From: Pelargonium tetragonum
Lineage: Eukaryota > Streptophyta > Magnoliopsida > Geraniales > Geraniaceae
DNA length: 64,000 nt
Direction of reading: 5' to 3'
NCBI GenBank assembly: GCA_036897445.1
Contig: JAYMTL010000097.1
Location: 1 to 64,000 of the forward strand
Shown here: positions 32,181 through 45,300 of the stretch, one piece after another
How the letters are laid out: each line of letters starts with the position of its first letter
Position numbering within the stretch: the stretch's first letter is position 1
Notes under the pieces: model-generated
Told to the model about the DNA's origin: nothing
Database searches by the model: none
What the model saw: only the letters and a program-made list of their open reading frames with translations
Program-made: the position numbers and the translations under genes

Positions 32181-35100
32181 TATGAAAAACGACTTGAACC
32201 TGCAACCGCTCTTATTATTTTGAATTGTCTACAATAAATAATAAAAATAAAGGGAATTTCCAACTTTTTTTGACTAAGAGTCTTTCTTTCAAAAGGAGAG
32301 CCCTAAGTATAATGTATAACAAAATTTCTCTTTTCGAAACTTTACAAAGCCTAAATTTTATAAGGAATGATACCAAAAAGGGAATGCATAAGAGTAAAGT
32401 AAGGACTTCAATTTCTCCAGCCGGTATTTTTCTTTAGAAGTGTTAGCTTAGCTATAATGATAGCAAGAAATTTTGTAACTGAAGTACCTATTCTAATCTT
32501 TTTAATTTGTACAACGCCCACCATTAGGCTTTATTCCTAAGATTCAGATCGTTATGTTTTAATGTTTTAAGACTCTGCAATTACTTAACCTTTTCCAATT
32601 TCTTGGACTGTGTGTTAACTGGGGGTTCAGAAGTCGGGAACATGTAAGCAAATATAAGCCCTCTCTTTCTATATAGGTATCCATTAAGTAAAAGCCTGTG
32701 CCTAATGGAAAACTCTACGATTATTTAGTTGAATTTCCCTAGCATTAGCTAATTAAAAAACTTGAGTTCAAGCGCTCCTAAATACCCGATTTACAATAAA
32801 ATGGGCCCGCGAACTAAGCCTTACCCGACTAAAAGCAAGGAATTGCCCGTCCTGATTCTGATAAAGGGTTAGCTTTTTTATTAACCCCTGACATTAGCAA
32901 GCCACTAACTGCAACTATTCTTTAAATCCTGAGGATCCCACTAAGCTTTGATCTTGTTTAAAGTTTATTTTATATTGAACGGGTACCTAGAGCAAGCAAA
33001 AAAGAGGTATTCCTATAAGTTCCCTATCGAATTCGTAGCAAATAATCTTGAATCAGAAAATCGAGTCAAAACTAAATATTAGTCAAAATTTTATTAGAGC
33101 AGGGAAAAAGACTATAACATAACTTTGAATATGGGTCTTTGTCGAGCTCTACTAAAGTCTTAATACAAATATTTTACTCTTTATTGAAAGAAGTTCTTTT
33201 TAGTATATAGTAAAACCTTATTTAGTAAGCTTATTCTAATTCTAAGCCCTTTTCGTCCAGTATAATCTACTCAGCGTATACTCCTCTTTCCTTATTTTCT
33301 TTTTTATTCCTTCCTTTTTTATTTGCGAAATAGGATTCCCTTGTAAGTTGAACTATAGTTCCGATATCCTATAATTCACACAAAATTGAGGACCCAATGC
33401 TGTAACCCGCACACGCTCTATTCTATAACCTATAACTTTTTATAGAGAACAGCTTTACCAAGATGAGACCACTGATATGTATATATCAGTGTTAGTTACA
33501 AGGGAGTCCCCTTATTATTTAGAAAGTCTAACAAAACACAAAAGGAAAGACTCAGTATAAAAGCTAGCACCAAAAAGCCGAGGGTCCCTGGAGTCCCAAA
33601 TCGGAGAAGCTGGTAAAAGAGTGCATTCGCGGAATTACTCAAGTGTATATTATAGGAGACTTATATGAATTAGGCGTATAGGTGGGATCCTCTTAAGGAA
33701 CTTACTTTACGGAGCTTGCCTGACAAGACAAACTTAAAGTACAAGCGATCATAAAGAAGAAAGGGGCGTATCAACAGGGAATGTGGGAGCTGCAGTGGGA
33801 TAAGTAGAGTCTTATCTATTCTATAAGCGTTTTGATTTTTACAGTACCGAGAATTCTAGGGAGTATCATTGTTTCTGAACTAACCAATAAAAAAGTCGAA
33901 ACTTTCAATCTTCCCCGCCCAGGAAGTTTATTTAGTTATGGACCTTTTATCTTAGATTTAAAAGGGAACTCCTTTACTAGATCGGAATCCTTCATCAAGA
34001 TAAACCATCAAGACTTGCTTACAAAACCTAAGGATTTTCTAATACACCTTACCGGATGCAGGTTTAGCTTCCTCCAAAAGACAAGAATATTAGCTACAAG
34101 AGTTACAGTTTCTTTAGTTTAATTGAGTTCTTAATTACTTAATATCAGCTACTTTCCTACGAGCCGCCTGTTTATAACTTATACTTTTTTATGAACCCTA
34201 CTTTTACCTATTCATTCTTATATTACCCGCTAAATGAAGTACCTAAAAGCTCCTTTATTTTATACCTTTAGAATTAGAATTCTCTTATGACTTTAAGGGA
34301 ATCAGAAACCTTTACAAGAAACAAAGGAACCTAGGAACAAAGCTTCGTACTTTATAGATTGCTACCTTAACCCTAAGCTTAAAATTCAAGAAGAAACGAA
34401 AACTTTTAAGTCAATTTTTCAAAAAAGCTTGTATCCCGTAAAACACTAAAAGACTCTTATTGTATTACTGATTAGAAAAGCTTATAAACTTATAAGGAAC
34501 CCCCTTCAAATTTAGACTAAGCCTTTCCTTAAAGATATAGAAAAGTTTCTTGACTTGCTTCAAGTATCATAGCGGAACTGCCCTAAATAACTTATATGAA
34601 TTTTTAAAGAAATAAAGAGAGTCCTTTTTCACATTTTCTATTGCCAAAATGATTTGCTCTCTGGTTTGAAGAACCCCAAAATTCTTTTTTGCTTGCTACA
34701 ATATAATAAGATAATTAACCCTTGTAGTTTCAATAAATTCCTACCCCCTTGTTCTGGACTAGAGGACTTAGCAAGGTTAGAGTTCTTACCCTATATATAC
34801 CCAATTAAGAAATTCCCGTGATTTTCTCACTAAAGTAGATGGAATTATAGCTAGCTAAAAACTCTCGAGATACTCCTAAAAATGAAATTGATTTACTAAG
34901 GAAGCCCTATATCCAGCTCAGTTTACTACTCAGAAGATCAAAAGGAGCCCCTACAGTTTTCCTAGGACTCTTACTTGCTAGGAGTTTTTCCTAGCTTGTA
35001 CCGTATTAGTAGCAGGCACACTCTTTGCTTAAGGAAACTCCTTTTTAAATTACTTACAGAACTCTAAAATAAGTGCCCTTTTTCATAGAAAGAATAGGCT

Positions 35101-35580
35101 TTGATGGACCATAAAAAAGAAAGATCTTTTAAGTTTAAACTTATTGGGTGCCTTTAATTCCCCTTGATTTTCTTAAACTAAACTACTTCCTAAAAAGGGA
35201 ACCTCTTTTATAGATGCCTGCCTTCAGTACTTTTAGTTAAGAAACCCCCAGTTTTTTAGGCTTTTGTTACTTTATTCCCTAACAGCTTTTACTTTTTAAT
35301 CTGAAATAGGAAACCTAGTATAGTTTATAGTTGTACTAAAAAAATAGAATTACCAGCTATCCTCAGTAACTACTAGATTTAACTTATTACTTATTGTCTA
35401 AAGAATTTGAAAGGGTTATTATAGCCCTTCTTATGGGAGCCCCTATCTTTCGTCTAGGAATAAGGGAAGTCCTTTAGTACAAATTCCAGGCAATAGCTTT
35501 AGCCTTTCCATACAAGATTTTCAGACCTTTTCCGAATTGACACCCCTAAAGTTTATACCAATTCTTTACTTTATCCAAAT
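32181..35580. other. Gene-free AT-rich spacer
   Basis: No supported gene. A T-arm-like GCAGGTTCAAGTCG on the minus strand near 32189-32203 is isolated. A perfect hairpin lies at 33470-33491. A 96-codon frame at 33832-34122 opens at TTG and shows no motif. Confidence 0.5.
33470..33491. repeat. Perfect 9-bp hairpin
   Basis: CACTGATAT (33470-33478) pairs exactly with ATATCAGTG (33483-33491) over a GTAT tetraloop. Not next to any recognised gene. Confidence 0.75.
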
Positions 35581-35589
35581 TGAGTTTCG

Positions 35590-36260
35590 AAGGTTGACTC
35601 CCCCTATTTGCATTGCCTCAGCACGCCTCGAAGCAATGTCCTACAGCATAGGTTTACTAAAAACAAGTATCCCGGCTTTCTGCCATGGATTTCATTCTGT
35701 ATATTAACTTTAGGGTTCCCGCCTCTGGAAACACCTATTTCTAAGCAAATTCCAGAAAGGAAGGTAATGTAATTAAGCACTTTTCTATTCAAGTTAGCCT
35801 AATTCAAAAACGAGACAATACCCCCTTGCTTTGAGCCCAAACCCGATAAACGGTTGAATTATGCCCAAGAAAGTGGGTTTACCCTCTTCATTTCTAAGTC
35901 AATTCCTAAAGAGAAAAAGGGGGCATGATTGGGCGAAATCCACAGGTTCGAAGCCCGGAAAGAGGACTTGCTTGTTTTTGACTGAAATTCCCCTGCTTTT
36001 TAGGGAGTTTGGCCTGCTGAGTGGAAATCCCGGACTTTCCCTACCGAAAGTGACCTATTTCGGGGCTGAAATGCCTCCTTTTCGACAGCTTCCCTAGAAT
36101 TCTCTACGCACTTTCTCGGGAATTTCCCGAACAGAGGCGGCTTGTTAACAACCATAAAGATTGTACTGCGGAATTTCCTATTATATCTTTTTAACCGCCC
36201 TTTGCCTTGAATCTTATTCAAAGGGAATGGAAAGCCTCAAGATTCTTTGTGGTATACTGA
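35590..36260. other. GC-rich islet of foreign or better-preserved DNA
   Basis: By hand count, 115 of 240 bases in 35881-36120 are G or C (48%), against about one third in typical lines. Stops are sparse on both strands. A 78-codon frame opens at ATG (35861-36097, MPKKVGLPSSFLSQFLKRKRG), and an overlapping 73-codon frame runs on the minus strand (36000-36221). Neither is recognised. The wording resembles plant mitochondrial intergenic DNA to my eye, but that is impression only. Reading: a relatively recent insertion or a segment that escaped the local drift to AT. Confidence 0.45.
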
Positions 36261-38563
36261 CGTGTTTCCAGCTTCTGGGTAGTACTAAAATGGTAAATGT
36301 CTTAAAATAACTAGGAATAACTTAAAGTGCAATCTGTTAAGCCAAGCTGCGCTGCAGAAATTTTTTCTTGTGTGAGCCCCTATAGTAGAGCAACGTCAAC
36401 GAAACAATAGAAATAAGTAAACACTTAATTCTTACAGGACTTCTGGATTCCTCATGAATCAAGGGGCTCCTTATTTTTCGACATTTAATGAAATATATCC
36501 TAACGCTTACTAAAGGAAAACCCGGTAAATCTTGTAAAACGAAGAATCTACGTAAGGCTAGTTTCACTTTTGATATAATTATTGCCCCTCCCTAAAAATT
36601 AGCTAAAACTAGAAGTTTAAAACAAATTATCCTTGTACAGTACTCTAACTAGGAGCCTATATTATAAAATTACATCGTGCTTTGAACTCTCTCCATATTT
36701 GAAGGCTTTAGTAGAAAACACAGTGAATGCCCTAAAGCCTACCACTTTCAGGCAGGCTTTATTTAATAAGTCGAAGTGACATAAGAAGGAGACTTTGTAA
36801 ACTGAATACGAAATTTCTCCGCCAAGTAAACAAGTATTAAAAGTCCACGCAAGCTTAGTTTATAAGAAGCGTGTTTAGGGCTACTGCATTGACTAAAGTT
36901 TAATAGTTAAGGTAAGGCGCGACATTATAGTTGCAATTCCTATATGTATCAAGTGTAATAAACTTCCCTTATTTCGTAGATTTATATAGGATTGGGTCTT
37001 GTTAGTATATACTGAAACCTTCCAGAATCCTGATCTTAAGAGGCTAAATTGCTTCCATCCTATATCTTTACCATTCAAAACTATTAAATCCTTAAACTAA
37101 AGCTTTGAGAGTTTTGCGGAGCTTCTTTATTTAGTTTTCTATGCTATAGGAGAAGGCTTCTGCTCGGGGTTTCCTTATGGGTTCCTCAAAGGAGCTACAA
37201 AGACTTTTTTGGTCATATGTATCCACTAAACTTAACGGGTTTAAGATAAAGAATTGATATTCCTGAGGTACAGCGTCCTCTAATGGGTTTGGTTTCCTTG
37301 GCGTTTTAGGATAAAAAGGAGAGAATTAAGTTAGAGTGTGGTTCATCAAGGTAGAAAGAGTTTGAAAAAATCTACATATAGTCCATACTAATCTGGGGTT
37401 ATAAGCAATTCTTTTTAGTTGCCTTAAATTTAAATATAGCTCCTTCCTCTCTTTACTTTACAAAAAGAAGCTTATAGGTTATGTAGTAAGTATGCTTGTC
37501 AAATAATTTTCTTTTATTGCCCCCAATTAAACCCATTTCCTGGTTAACCCCTTTTTAGTTTTAAGTAGCCCAGTTGCATAATTCTGAAAAACCGTATAAA
37601 ATGGGTTACTTACCTTCCGGATAGTAGTAAAAAGCATATTATTAAGGCATAAGAGCTCACTAATTAAGTATCTTAATTTACTTAATTAAAACTGTAGTAA
37701 AATCTCGAAATATATAAGAATCATAAAACTTAAAAGCTTTTGTTTAGTGAAAACAGCCCTAGAATGCGCCAGGGATTGCAGATTTTATCGGTTGTATCTA
37801 ACCTCAGTTCAAGTTTTATTTAGGAAATTCTAGCAGCTTACAGCTTACGTAGTGATTTGTTAAATCGATAGCGGGAATCCTGGGGAAGATTCTAGAGTTT
37901 GAGTTTAAACTAAGAGGCTCTCTACTTGGGAGTTATAACAAGGGCAGAGGTTCTATCAGGCTTTTTTCTATAAGGGTTTCCTGTAAAAATTTTCAAGGGC
38001 TATAAAAGGGGAACTTTTTGTTAGTTTATCAGTTTAAAGGATTTTAAGGAATAGGTCTTCTTGAGCGGTTTTTACAATAAAATATCAAACGGGAAGGTTT
38101 TAATCTAATACTTCAGCTCAGAGCACCATGAGAAGGAGTTACAAGGACATGCAGGACCCATAGGACATAGGGAAAGCGGAGTACTTGTAATACCTGTTTT
38201 CTCTAGCCCTACTTTCCATACTCTTAAGACCTTTCATACTACTTGGTAACAAGAACTGGAACGAGCCTACTAACTTTCTAAAAATTGAGGGTTTATTAAA
38301 AACAATAAGATTTAACTACACCAAGATCTAAGACCTCCTTGATATCCGTGAATCATCAGTCTTTTATGACCGAAACCCTTTAGTTCAAATTGCCAATAAC
38401 TTTTTGTATTCACCTTTCACGTAAGCTCTTAAATAGGGTTTAGCGGCTGCCCATTAAAAGTATAGTATTTGCATTACTATTCACTAGATATCATTCCTTT
38501 GAGCCTGGGTTTAATCAAGATTTACAAGATATATTATAACAAAGATACAAGAATTTATATCCC

Positions 38564-38584
38564 TAACTCAGTACTCCTGAGTTA
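38564..38584. repeat. Perfect 8-bp hairpin
   Basis: TAACTCAG (38564-38571) pairs with CTGAGTTA (38577-38584) over a TACTC loop. Confidence 0.7.
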
Positions 38585-40289
38585 TCGTAGTAGATTCTCG
38601 AGTGGAGGGTCTTGCGGGTAGCTGTAACTTTGATGCCTAATTTAGTTCTTTTCCTTTGATAGCACAATTTTATACATTTGTATTAACCCAGTCAAGTATG
38701 CATTAATACAAAACCGGGAGTTTCCCCTAAAAGACTTAAACTTGAAAAAGCAGAAATTGGCGCTTATGAGTATCTACTAAAACTTTGTCTAAATTTAAGA
38801 ACTGCTTATCCTCAACTCGAATTCTGTATTGTATACACGCCCTACTTTATCGTTGTATATCTTTTCTCGAAAGAGGTGTAAGTATAAGTTAGCTAGCGTG
38901 GGCCTACTACGTATACTGTTGATAGATGCGATTCAGTGGCTTATATGTGTCTGGGTAAAGACTCTTTTTTCAGACATTTTTTACACTTAAATTAAGACTT
39001 TAAATTACCAGGACTCCGGTTAAGAAAATAACGGAGTTAAACCTCAAAACTGACAACTATACAAAAGGGGTATTCTCTTGCCGAACAAAAAGGCAAGGAG
39101 CTACATAATGGAGTTTAGAATTAATAAAGACTTGGAAGGGGCCTAAGACTTTATTTTAAAAGTAACGCGCTTTTGAACGCCAATACTAGAAATTTGAAAT
39201 ACTGAAATGAAAAAGTTTAATGCAAAAACTCAGAAGACAGAGCCTCGCAGCTAAATACGTGACTTCAGTACCCTGACCTTTGTACTTAGATTACGCAAAC
39301 TTATATCTTTACTTGTTTTTATAGAATTGAAAAGTAAATCTTCTCTGAATCTGTATATTATCTCTAAAAAAGGCTTTATAAAAGAAAATTTCTTTCGAAG
39401 CTCTACATATTTTTTGCACTTGCTTATCACTAGATCCAAGTAGCGGCCCCTAATTATAATTATTATTAGATTTTTTTAGTCTTCCAAAGCCCAAAGAAAT
39501 CCTTAGCCTAGTAAAGCTGACCTGAAAATAGAATCTAAAAGGACTTATTACATAAGAATAAATACCGAAAAGAAAAGGGAACCTAAATGGTAAATGGGTG
39601 GATCCTGTTGTCCCTTAAAATGAGGATCCCGCTATATGTATCTAGTATAAAAGCCGAAGCCTAACTTATATAATAAAATAAGAGTTTCTTACCCGTTCTG
39701 CCTACTTATTTATTTTGACCAACCCTAGAGTTTGTCCCCAGTTCTTCTTTGGATTATGCTACTAAGCTAAAGACACCTTATTTCCTTAACTAGATTATAC
39801 GTTAAAGCCAAACCTGTTACTCCGCAAGAATTATTAACTTCTGAAAAATTTTAACTTATATGGGGTTAAAAAGGCGGGGCAAAACTCCTTAATTATAGAA
39901 ATTTTAGAAGGGTTTTAACAGAAAGTGAATAAAAAATAACAGATGATTCAAGTTCTCGAGCAGCGTAAATTCAGTTTAGCTTGTGTTGACTAAGAGTAGC
40001 TTTATTTACTAAAATTTAAGGCTTAATTTGTGCGAAGTCCCCAATAAAAGGGTTCTAGTTTCTCTTTGATCTTTACCAAATAAACGCGAGTAAGACTCTA
40101 GAATTTTATAACTAAGTTTCGTCTATTATTTACTTCCCACGATCAAACTTTCCCATACATAAATATTGTAAAATAAGGAGACTTCTTCTTGATAATAAAG
40201 AATAAAACAAACTGAGACCTTTTAGTGCAACTCTTCTATAAAAAGCTACATGCGCACCCCGGATTGCTTTACAATTAAGTTACCTATCT

Positions 40290-40307
40290 TGGATATATAG
40301 ATATCCA
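40290..40307. repeat. Perfect 7-bp hairpin
   Basis: TGGATAT and ATATCCA flank an ATAG loop. Confidence 0.65.
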
Positions 40308-43300
40308 TCGGTTATAAAAAGCTTTTAACCCTTAATCTTCGAGCAAGGGAGGAAGAGATACTATCTACTTATATCTTGAATTTCTCTAAAGGATCCATAA
40401 CAAAAAGTTTTTAAACGCTACTTTTTCTGAAATTCTTATTAAATTTTGTGTCTAGTAAGAGTTTTGCTCGGTATCACTCAAGGTTCAGCACTTTATAAGT
40501 AACTAGGTGCATAGTTTTTGAATATAGTTATAAGAGGATTCTCATAGCTGGTTAAAGATTTTATTCTTATTATTTTATTTAAATTTTTAAAGGTATAGTC
40601 TCAAAGTCTTTCTAAATTCTCTTACCTTGCATTACAGGCTTCTAGGGAAGTCAAAACAAACTTATAAAAGCGGCCCATTAAAGAAAGGGTGTGCGTTGTC
40701 AAACTTTTTTTAAATAGAAATTAAAGAAGGAGACGCTTAGTGCTTCTTATAGAATATCCTAAAAGGTTTTTAGTCTGTATAACTCTGGAGTCTTACAACT
40801 AAGCTAGGCGGTAGGGGATGACGGCTAACACAAAATATCTTTTTGAAAAGGTTTTGTTTTGCTAACGAGGTCATTTCACGGAATATTGATATTGAAGTCA
40901 GTCCAAGAGAGAATTTTTTCTTTGGTACCGAGTATCCAGGCTGCCCTCTAGTTATCCTTATACTTCCTTATCAAGGTAGTAAAGCCTCACAAATTTTTAA
41001 GTACCTAAGTATTTTACTAAGTAGAAGTCCTTCTAAATCCTGCTCAATTCAAAGTCATATCACTTATGAAACTCAGCAAAGCTCCTTTTCTTACCTTAAT
41101 TAATTTTTCGCTCATTCGAAATAACTACACCTTTCATTTTATTAATAGAGTCCGGGAAATAATACACTTAAGAACAATTCTTAGTTTTAGTACTGTATCT
41201 GGTATATTTTTTTGATTTACACCCAATTAAACAACTCTTAGCAATAGTAACAGAAAGCCTAAAGTGGAGTTTACGTTACTTAGGGGTGTCCCGAAGTTAA
41301 ACAAGAAGCTAAATCATAACGAAACTTAAATAAAAAAATGAAACAGGGGTTTAAGCATGTATGTAATATACCAAGTTTTACGGGTTTTTACAAGGATTTA
41401 ATTCTATTCGGAGTTTTCTTAACAAAACTTCTAAGCTCTCTCCGGACTGCATAGGTTTTCTCCCCTTGCTTCTACACTTTTAGGGGATTCCCGTTTATGA
41501 AAAAGGTAGCTGCATTAGTAGTAAGAGTAAAAGGAATAGTAGGCGCATCTTTAATATCTGTGCAATACAAAAAGGGTAACAAAGCGGTCTCTAATCCAGA
41601 AGGCTTGATCTTTTGGTCAAAAGTTAGAATAGTTTCAGGTTTCACTTGTTTTTGTATAAAGGGCGTCCTCTTTAGTTTAATAAGAACAATGCTGGGGTTA
41701 ACCTGAAATTATACTTAAAATCTAGAAGTATCTTCGATTTTCTATTCTACAAAAGGGAACCGCTCGTAATGTAGGGAATGCTCTTATTCAAAAGTAGCTG
41801 AACCCTAAAGATATTTCTTACTTTTTGGCCTCTCTTGTACAGAAAAGTAAAAGACTCTAACAAATTCTAAATTATAGGGTAACTTTTTCCTTGAGTCTTT
41901 GCTTTGTATTTTCCAAGCCAAAAGGGGCCCATTAAAAAGTAAGCTTCTCTTTAACAATCACATTGCTATAACTCTTTCGCTAGTTTAAAGTATTCCCTTT
42001 TTATCAAGAGTTCCTTATTTTTAAGACCTATTCGCTTAAGGATCATCTTAAAATAAAAATTTTTATTTGGTAGACTTTGAAGTTTTTACGATTCAACCTA
42101 GTCATGCTAACAGGTATAGCTATACAAGGCCCTTTCTGAGAGCTAAAACACGAGTTTATAGAGTCCCATGTAGGACTATATTAAGGGATTTTATTATTCA
42201 AAAATTGCCAACCAAGGAAAAGCCCAATAGAAACCCCGTACGTATACTATAATTGTTTCATAGAGGTGGGGGCTCTGCAAAAGACTTCTTTAAGTCTGTT
42301 TAAGTCGGGAAAAACCGGTACTATTGGGGTTAATAAAGCAGTACTAGGTTAGACCCTTTAAAATAGAGTCATATTTGAGTTCTTTGGCACAATCCTTTAT
42401 AATATACGAGTCTAAAGTTTTATCGACTTGCTGCTATTAGAGCCTTTAAAAAGGGTTACTATATCTCTGAATGAAATTTTCTAGTATCTTAAGTTAAGGG
42501 AGAAAAGGGACCTTGTGGAGGGAAAGAGCCCCCCATAAGTCCAAGCAGGTTTTTTTATTTTTAGGGGAGTCATTTATAAAGATTATACCTCGGGTAGGTC
42601 TTATAGATAGTTATGTAGGGCTGGTTTTAAATAAAATAAAAGGAAAGTTTGTATGTAAGTCTTCTGTATAGCTTCAAAAATCCTTGTATTCAGTTAGGGC
42701 TAGGTATTTAACTTAAAATCCTGGATAACAAGAGCCAAAGAACAAGGTTTAGTAGGGTTTTTAAGCCTTCCTATTTTACCTGTTTAGAAAAAGCTCAAAA
42801 ATTATATATAAGAGGATCCCATTTGTATTTTATTACAAAAGCTGAGGGGAATCCTAAGGCCTTAATTTTAGGGCAACTCTTGGTAAGCATATAAAGTCTG
42901 TACTGAGTATAAAATTTATGCTTAATCTATTTTTATAGAGATTTGGAATTCTTCTTGTCTTTTTGAAGTAAATCCCTAAATTAGAGTTCTGGTTAATTAG
43001 AAAGGGCAATAATATAAGTATGATTAAGCTAAACCTGTCTCAACTCCTTTGCTAGCAGCATTCTAGAAGTTTAAACTTTTGTTGCTTGTATTTTTATAGG
43101 TTTTTCCTACGCTTTTAGTTTGAAAGTATAAAGGAATTTCGTGGGCTTACCCGTTCAAGAATCCGTAGTATATATACCACAACTCCTCTTTGGTTATTCA
43201 TAGGGATCCTCACATCATGGATATCTGATTAAGTATTTGCCAGGATATTTTAGTGTAACTTTTGTACTAAGATTTACTGAGGCAACTGAGGATAGCCTGC

Positions 43301-44249
43301 TTATGAGAATAAAAGTATCTCCTAACTAAGGTTTAAATCCAACTTTATAACCAGGGGTTCCGTAACCGAAGTCAGAGGGTTTTCTTCATATTTTTAATTC
43401 TATGGAAACCTTTTAAAAAGTTATCTACTCGATCTATGGAGTTTGAAATCCAATTTCTTTATCTAAGCGTTCGGCCCTCGCTTCTTTTTGCAGAGGGTTC
43501 CTTTCAAAATTAGTATTTGAACCAAAAGCGCTATTCTACAACTTAATATATTTTACTGAGTTTTCTAGAAGCTTGTTTATTACCAATAGGTTTCTATTAT
43601 ATCTTTAAGTGCTTTTGACTTTCTACCGATTTCCGTATAGCTTACAAGTTTAGCAACAAACTATCCCGGATAAATCTGGAAATAGAACCGGGCCCCAGTC
43701 TTCAAGGTTTTTATAAAGGAGCTGGAAGAACTTGTCCTATATTCTCCAATGTTCAAGGGGTCTTTCCTAAGTTTTTGCTCTCTCTTTTCAATTTTACGAG
43801 TATAAGAACTTATTATGCCCTTTTATAGGTTTCTCCTAGGAACCTATTCATTACACCTGGCTCCTGTTTGAGTCGGAGCTTCTCTTAGCTGATTGGGGGT
43901 ATCCATAGCAACAACCCAGATCTAATCGCTTAAATCTAAACTCTTAAAAAACTTCGGGGTATCCCTGACAGAGTATATACTTAGGATTAACAAGTTTGTA
44001 TCAAAAGCATCGTACTCGTATGCTAAAACGCGTGTTTAAAACCCCAAAAGCACCAAAAATTTTAAGATTCCAAACTTTAGATTTTAGCAAGAAATAGGGC
44101 CTTCTCGAGCGTTTTCCCAGAAACAAAAAGGGCTCTTTTTTCAACCTTTTTTATAGACCCCACCTAGAGCTTTAGCTAGTGTCTTCTCCACGGCTTTTTC
44201 CTGCGAGCGCTTTTGGTTAATAAAGGGAGTCATTCTAGAGATACTGACT

Positions 44250-45300
44250 TACACTATACACCCACCAAGCCCTTATTCTTTGCTTTCATATTCCGTACCT
44301 GTACATTTCTCTTAAGGGCTTTATCTTTAGAGCTATACCCCTCCTTATCTTCCTTTGAGCTATAGCTGTTGTCTTATAATCCAGGACTTGTAGCTACTCT
44401 ATATGTATTATTAGTTAGTATAATAAAATAGGAATACAAAGAGTGTAGCTAGTACAGGTAATACAAAAACAAAGCAAAAGAGGTAATGCAATTAATAAAA
44501 GACTAAAATACTTACTAGAAGATACTAGAATATAGAATAAGGACAAGAACTACGAAAATAAGTAAAGGCTAGAATATCTTTTTGGGGTTTCCTTGCGGGT
44601 GGTATGGGAGAGGTATAAGGTAGTAACCTCTAGGAAGGCCTTGGAAAGGATTCTCTAAAACTATAGGCTAACATCTCGTTCTTATCTATGTCAGTAACAA
44701 CAAATACAATAAGAGGTCTTACCACTTGCTAATATACTCTTTATACCTGATTACTAACTAATAAGTAACTAATAAATAGAATAGACAAGGAGACAATAAG
44801 AACTACAACTAGAATAACAGACATATACTATTTGACTTTTATAATTATAGAATACTTATATTAAAACTATAAGGACTTGCTTAGAAGGGAATACTAAAAC
44901 AAATATCCTAGGTAATAAGACAGCTATCTATTTAGTTCTAGCCCCATAAGAAGTATACAGCCATAAACAATAGGGGTATATAAAGAAAGCAAGCCATTAA
45001 CACTTAACAAGGAAGTAAGTCAAACAAAGTCGGGGGAGCAGCTTAAAAAGGTGTTTTACCTCTTAAAAATACCGAAATCGCCGAACCCAGTGTCTTTTTT
45101 TAGTTGTTCTTAGTAAATAAAAAAGGGTTCTTTCATCTTTCCCTTGTTGTCTAATCTTTCCTAGTTTAGGGAATCTCTGTTATGTAGTACAATCTTTCTT
45201 GTTGCAGGAGTACTTTTAGTAATAAAGAAAGAAAAAGTAAGTAAAAACACAAAGAAGGTTTTCCTTACTATCCTAACTATAAGGCGGGTTGTAGGTAATT
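44250..45300. repeat. Repeat island 8 (A/B element)
   Basis: The T-rich left half has minus-strand family B (44318-44385: TTTAGAGCTATACCCC and TTTGAGCTATAGCTG, in phase SYSSKEDKEGYSSKDK). CTATATGTATTA-TTAG near 44400 is shared with 20420. The A-rich right half has a minus-strand family A site (44480-44500) and TAATAAGTAACTAATAAATA near 44760, shared with 8335. No frame survives. Confidence 0.45.

Larger units (their letters stand above)
36261..44250. other. Gene-free AT-rich spacer
   Basis: Eight kilobases with no supported gene. Hairpins at 38564-38584 and 40290-40307 are the only structures worth naming. Small frames (36337-36567 minus, 40843-41103 plus, 41497-41706 plus from an ATG) carry no family motif. 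Confidence 0.55.

Noticed and set aside
32185-32205. T-arm-like GCAGGTTCAAGTC on the minus strand
   Set aside because: Only one stem pair next to the loop holds and no anticodon loop fits upstream.
33832-34122. 96-codon frame opening at TTG
   Set aside because: No ATG start and no recognisable motif; similar frames are expected by chance.
35948-35968. T-loop-like ACAGGTTCGAAGCCCGG
   Set aside because: The loop has the wrong bases after TTCGA and no cloverleaf could be built.
41497-41706. 69-codon frame from an ATG (MKKVAALVVRV...)
   Set aside because: No family motif, no ribosome binding site I can support, and length well within chance for this DNA.
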